Part shown: piece by piece, positions 61,067 through 64,000 of the stretch
Position numbering within the stretch: the first letter of the stretch is position 1
Layout: each line of letters begins with the position of its first letter
NCBI RefSeq assembly: GCF_031755915.1
Contig: NC_083382.1
Location: forward strand, 33,502,501-33,566,500
Direction: 5' to 3'
DNA length: 64,000 nt
Source: Ziziphus jujuba
Taxonomy: Eukaryota; Streptophyta; Magnoliopsida; Rosales; Rhamnaceae
The notes under the pieces: generated by a model
The model's database searches: none
Seen by the model: the letters and a program-made list of their open reading frames with translations, nothing else
What the model was told of the DNA's origin: nothing
Position numbers and translations under genes: made by a program

Positions 61067-63811
61067 TTAATCCTGAGAATTAGCGGTTGTGGTTATTGAT
61101 GGTTCTGTCTCAAGTTTGAACAATGGGGACGGCTGTGTTCTAGGAGGGTTAATACTTGTTGAAGATGATAGATTCACTTCGTCTGGTGTGGAAAATTTTC
61201 CGCTTGCTGCCATTTCCCCACCACAGTTTGTTGGTGGGGCTGACACCTTTGGACTCAATCCGCTTGCGATCCGAGGAGAAAAGTATAATCTCGAACGGGC
61301 AGCACTTCTTGGAGACAAGTTAACTTGCTCTAGTGCTTGGAACTGGAGCTCGGAAGGATAGTCCCTCACACAACCAATGCGCGGTCCAGCTCCAGTTGTC
61401 CATCTGAAAGACAAGTGCTTCCCCAGTTGGTATGATTTCATTCCTTTGTGTGAGTTGATCCTTTTAAGAATTGATTCTTCAGGAATTGTTTCCACTTCAC
61501 TCCCTTCTTCATGATCTTGCTCAGGCAAGCTTTTCGTGCGACTCATGCGTTCCTGATCTGAAGTAAATGTTTCTTCTTCTGTAGTTTCAAAACCATCCAC
61601 TGGGGATTCCAGAGGGCTACTGTAGCAAACCAACTTACCAGCTTGGTTTTCACTCTCTGATCTCTCAAACAGTTCTTTTCTCTTTGGTATTTCGAGATTA
61701 GTCAAGTTTTTGCCAAGGCCACGGAAACGTGGCGACATATTTGGTTCTGATTCTGCAGCTGGCTCTTGTTCCATTGAATCAGTCTTCACTTGAGTTGAGT
61801 CTTCAGCATTCGTCTCCTCACAGTCTAAGCCACTAAGATTTTGAGTCAAGTCTTCATCAGATGAGTGGCTTCTAAAATGAGCACTACTTCTTTGCTTGCT
61901 GCTTATTGAACCCTCTTCCTCATCAACTGGACTCATCTGAATAAAATAATGAAAATGGATGGTCTCAGTATATGTTTTTCCACTTATTTTTCTCTATGAA
62001 GGAGATATTAAACTATTAGAAAAAAATATAAAGCCTTCAGCTTTTTACCTGGACATCCGTGAGGTCCAAATTGTTCTCTTGGAGGAATGAGATAAAATCT
62101 TTGAAATTTTCTTCTGTAGGCCGATAATGACCACTGTGAGGCCAAACTACCTGTTGAAAGTGCAAAGAAAGAAATTGTTGTCAAAAGACAGCGTTGATAT
62201 ATAAAGATATCCACCAAAAGGAAAACGGGAACTATCAAATAAAAGAGAAAGACATTCTATGAGCTCTATGTTATAGGTTCAAGGTTATACCTTTAGGATG
62301 CCATTTTCAACGACTAATCTCCCAGCAGCAGATGTGGCTCCTCCAGCCAAGAAGCTGGAATGCTGAAATGTACCTTTCTTCTTCTTGCCAACATATAAGA
62401 TCTTAGACGTGCTAAGGACAAATATCCATTTGGCATTTCCACCTTCTTCACTTGTGTGGAGGAGCTCCCCTGATTGCTTGTAGAAGAATTTTCCATCCTC
62501 CACAACAACTTCATATGCCATTCTTTCCATCTACATTGAGCAAAAGCAATTTATCAGAAAATAAATTTTTAAGGAAACAAAAATGAGGATGACCAATAAA
62601 GTTATAGAAGCTCACCGGACCCAGATACTTGATGCATTGCTGTTGAAGTTTTGACCGAGGGCATTTTTCAACAAGATTTACTTCCTTCCCTTCTCCTATG
62701 TCTAGCCTGCATAAAAACCAGCATAAGGGTTTTCCAATTTAGTTTTTGATGTCTAGTTGCCAATGATCTAATAACAGAAGCTACTAAAATTGCTGAAAGA
62801 ATATTTACCAGTAGAAGAAAGGTTCTCTACTCTGACAATGGAGCCATTTCACATAATAGAAGTGAAGATTATGACCATATCGATGCCTTGGATCAATCTG
62901 TTATAAATGAAACAAGGAAATCTCATTAATAATGGCTCATGAAGAACATAATCAAAAGTTATTTTGGCATTCATTTTTACACAAACAAAATCAACTCACC
63001 GCCTCAAGCCAGTGCTGTAAAGCAAGCTTTTGCGCTTTATCATTCTTTGATAAACCCTTGCCAACCTACAATATCAAAGAAACGCTTTAGCTTTTCGAGT
63101 AAACGATGAAAGCAAATAAAAAAGCATATAATATTATATCTAGAATCTACCTTGGCTGCTCTTGTCCTTGCTCTAGACCACCTTGAGATGGCGGTTTCAT
63201 GTTTCTCAATTTCAAAAAATGATATGGAACTCCTCTTTAGTTCAGCAAAATCTAAAAGCTTCCACCTGTAGTTCAATTAAATGACTGCATTAGAACAAAC
63301 ATCACACTTTTATGGAAAAGGGAAATTCTAGGACAATACAATGAAATACATACCAGCTCTGTTCAACAAGAACTGCACAGTCTGCCAGTTTCCTTCTGGT
63401 TCGGAAGCTTTTGTACACTTTCTGCAGTTTTAAAGCAGCCATGTGTTTGGGACTGGAGGGATCCAAAGCTTGAGGATTATCCAATCTTGAGGATTGAATA
63501 TCCATCTCTTTCCTATTTTGGCTGATTGATTCATTGGTCATATTCTTTTCTTTATCCAGTGAAAGAGCCTTAACCAAGACCATTTTCTCCAATTCTGTCC
63601 CTTTAAAGGAGACGGATGTTTCTACTGTCATTTTTCCAGAACCTAAGGATTTAAATATTGTTGGTTCTGAATCATGATGGTTGAAACTGACAGATCTAAC
63701 TGGAGTTCTTACATCTTCATCTCCAAAGCAGATGGATTTTACAACAACAGATTCTAAATTTTTTTCTACATCATTGTAGTCAGCAAGAGGGCAAGAAAAG
63801 GAAACCCCCAT
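61067..63811 (-). CDS. IQM2: IQ-motif calmodulin-binding protein (IQM family)
   Basis: Eight exons (63811-63354, 63265-63151, 63065-63000, 62897-62809, 62706-62616, 62530-62291, 62150-62049, 61936-61067) join in frame to 676 residues. The N-terminal 120 residues are variable; the IQ motif is [18 protein letters not shown] (about 126-143), where calcium-free calmodulin binds. Next comes the family core: [47 protein letters not shown], the [11 protein letters not shown] box, and a [10 protein letters not shown] region. The last 290 residues are acidic and Ser-rich with a conserved [28 protein letters not shown] block near residue 570. IQM proteins of Arabidopsis take part in stomatal, hormone and stress signalling. 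The choice of IQM2 over IQM1 rests on its gene neighbourhood. Confidence 0.9.
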
Positions 63812-64000
63812 TTAACAACGGAGCGCCCTTTAGTAACCTGCCGCCGGATTCCTGTTAAAACAAATCAATATCTATCATTTAAGGGAAAATGTGTTATATA
63901 TCACAAGGAACGAAAAGCAAGCTTTTGTCAATCTCAAATGTGGCTCCTACCCCAACTATGGAGGAAAACTCTAAAAAAGTAACCCATTATGCAAAGAGCT
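63812..64000 (-). other. 5' leader of the IQM gene
   Basis: Read on -, a TTTTAACAG acceptor near 63853 is followed by about 40 bases of leader before the ATG, so an intron probably interrupts the leader. Its upstream exon lies outside the window. Confidence 0.5.

Overview
This is a stretch of nuclear DNA from a dicot plant, probably a woody rosid. The signs are intron-rich plant genes with close matches to Arabidopsis families, an A+T-rich background, a plant initiator tRNA, and typical plant transposons (Ty1/copia, Ty3/gypsy, TRIM, hAT, MITE). The species cannot be named from the sequence.

Left part (1-42192): a tandem cluster of four feruloyl-CoA 6'-hydroxylase (F6'H)-like 2-oxoglutarate dioxygenase genes, all on + and intronless. 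Members of this family make scopoletin-type coumarins. Copy 1 (2-829) enters from the left edge and is open throughout. Copy 2 (7887-14550) is dead: it carries two offsetting frameshifts and a 5.57-kb Tnt1-like copia element. Copy 3 (35395-36471) is the only complete, intact gene. Copy 4 (40134-41221) is full length but lacks one base at about 40887. A fifth unit survives only as a duplicated upstream region (15510-15939 plus 30997-31640).

That orphan upstream region holds a nest of transposons. A hAT element (15940-30996, exact 8-bp target duplication) carries a decayed BED/hATC transposase gene. The gene is split by a long LTR-like element (18685-27455), which is itself split by a gypsy element (19526-25865) that has lost reverse transcriptase and most of integrase. 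A TRIM (28724-29394) lies elsewhere in the hAT element. A second copy of the long LTR-like element lies at 4471-7383, and a hAT-type MITE at 1984-2528.

Right part (42193-64000): ordinary single genes, all on -. They are a peroxisomal-type acyl-activating enzyme (14 exons), COP10 (4 exons), an initiator tRNA-Met, a GPI-anchored GH17/X8 beta-1,3-glucanase (4 exons), an SCL30A-like SR splicing factor (5 coding exons) and an IQM calmodulin-binding protein (8 exons). From memory, COP10, GH17, SCL30A, IQM2 and F6'H1 also lie together on Arabidopsis chromosome 3 (At3g13550-At3g13610), so the window looks like a conserved block in which F6'H was amplified and invaded by transposons. I found no operon-like, CRISPR or defence system. 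The most informative features are the mosaic sequence sharing among F6'H copies, the nested insertions, and the orphan promoter.
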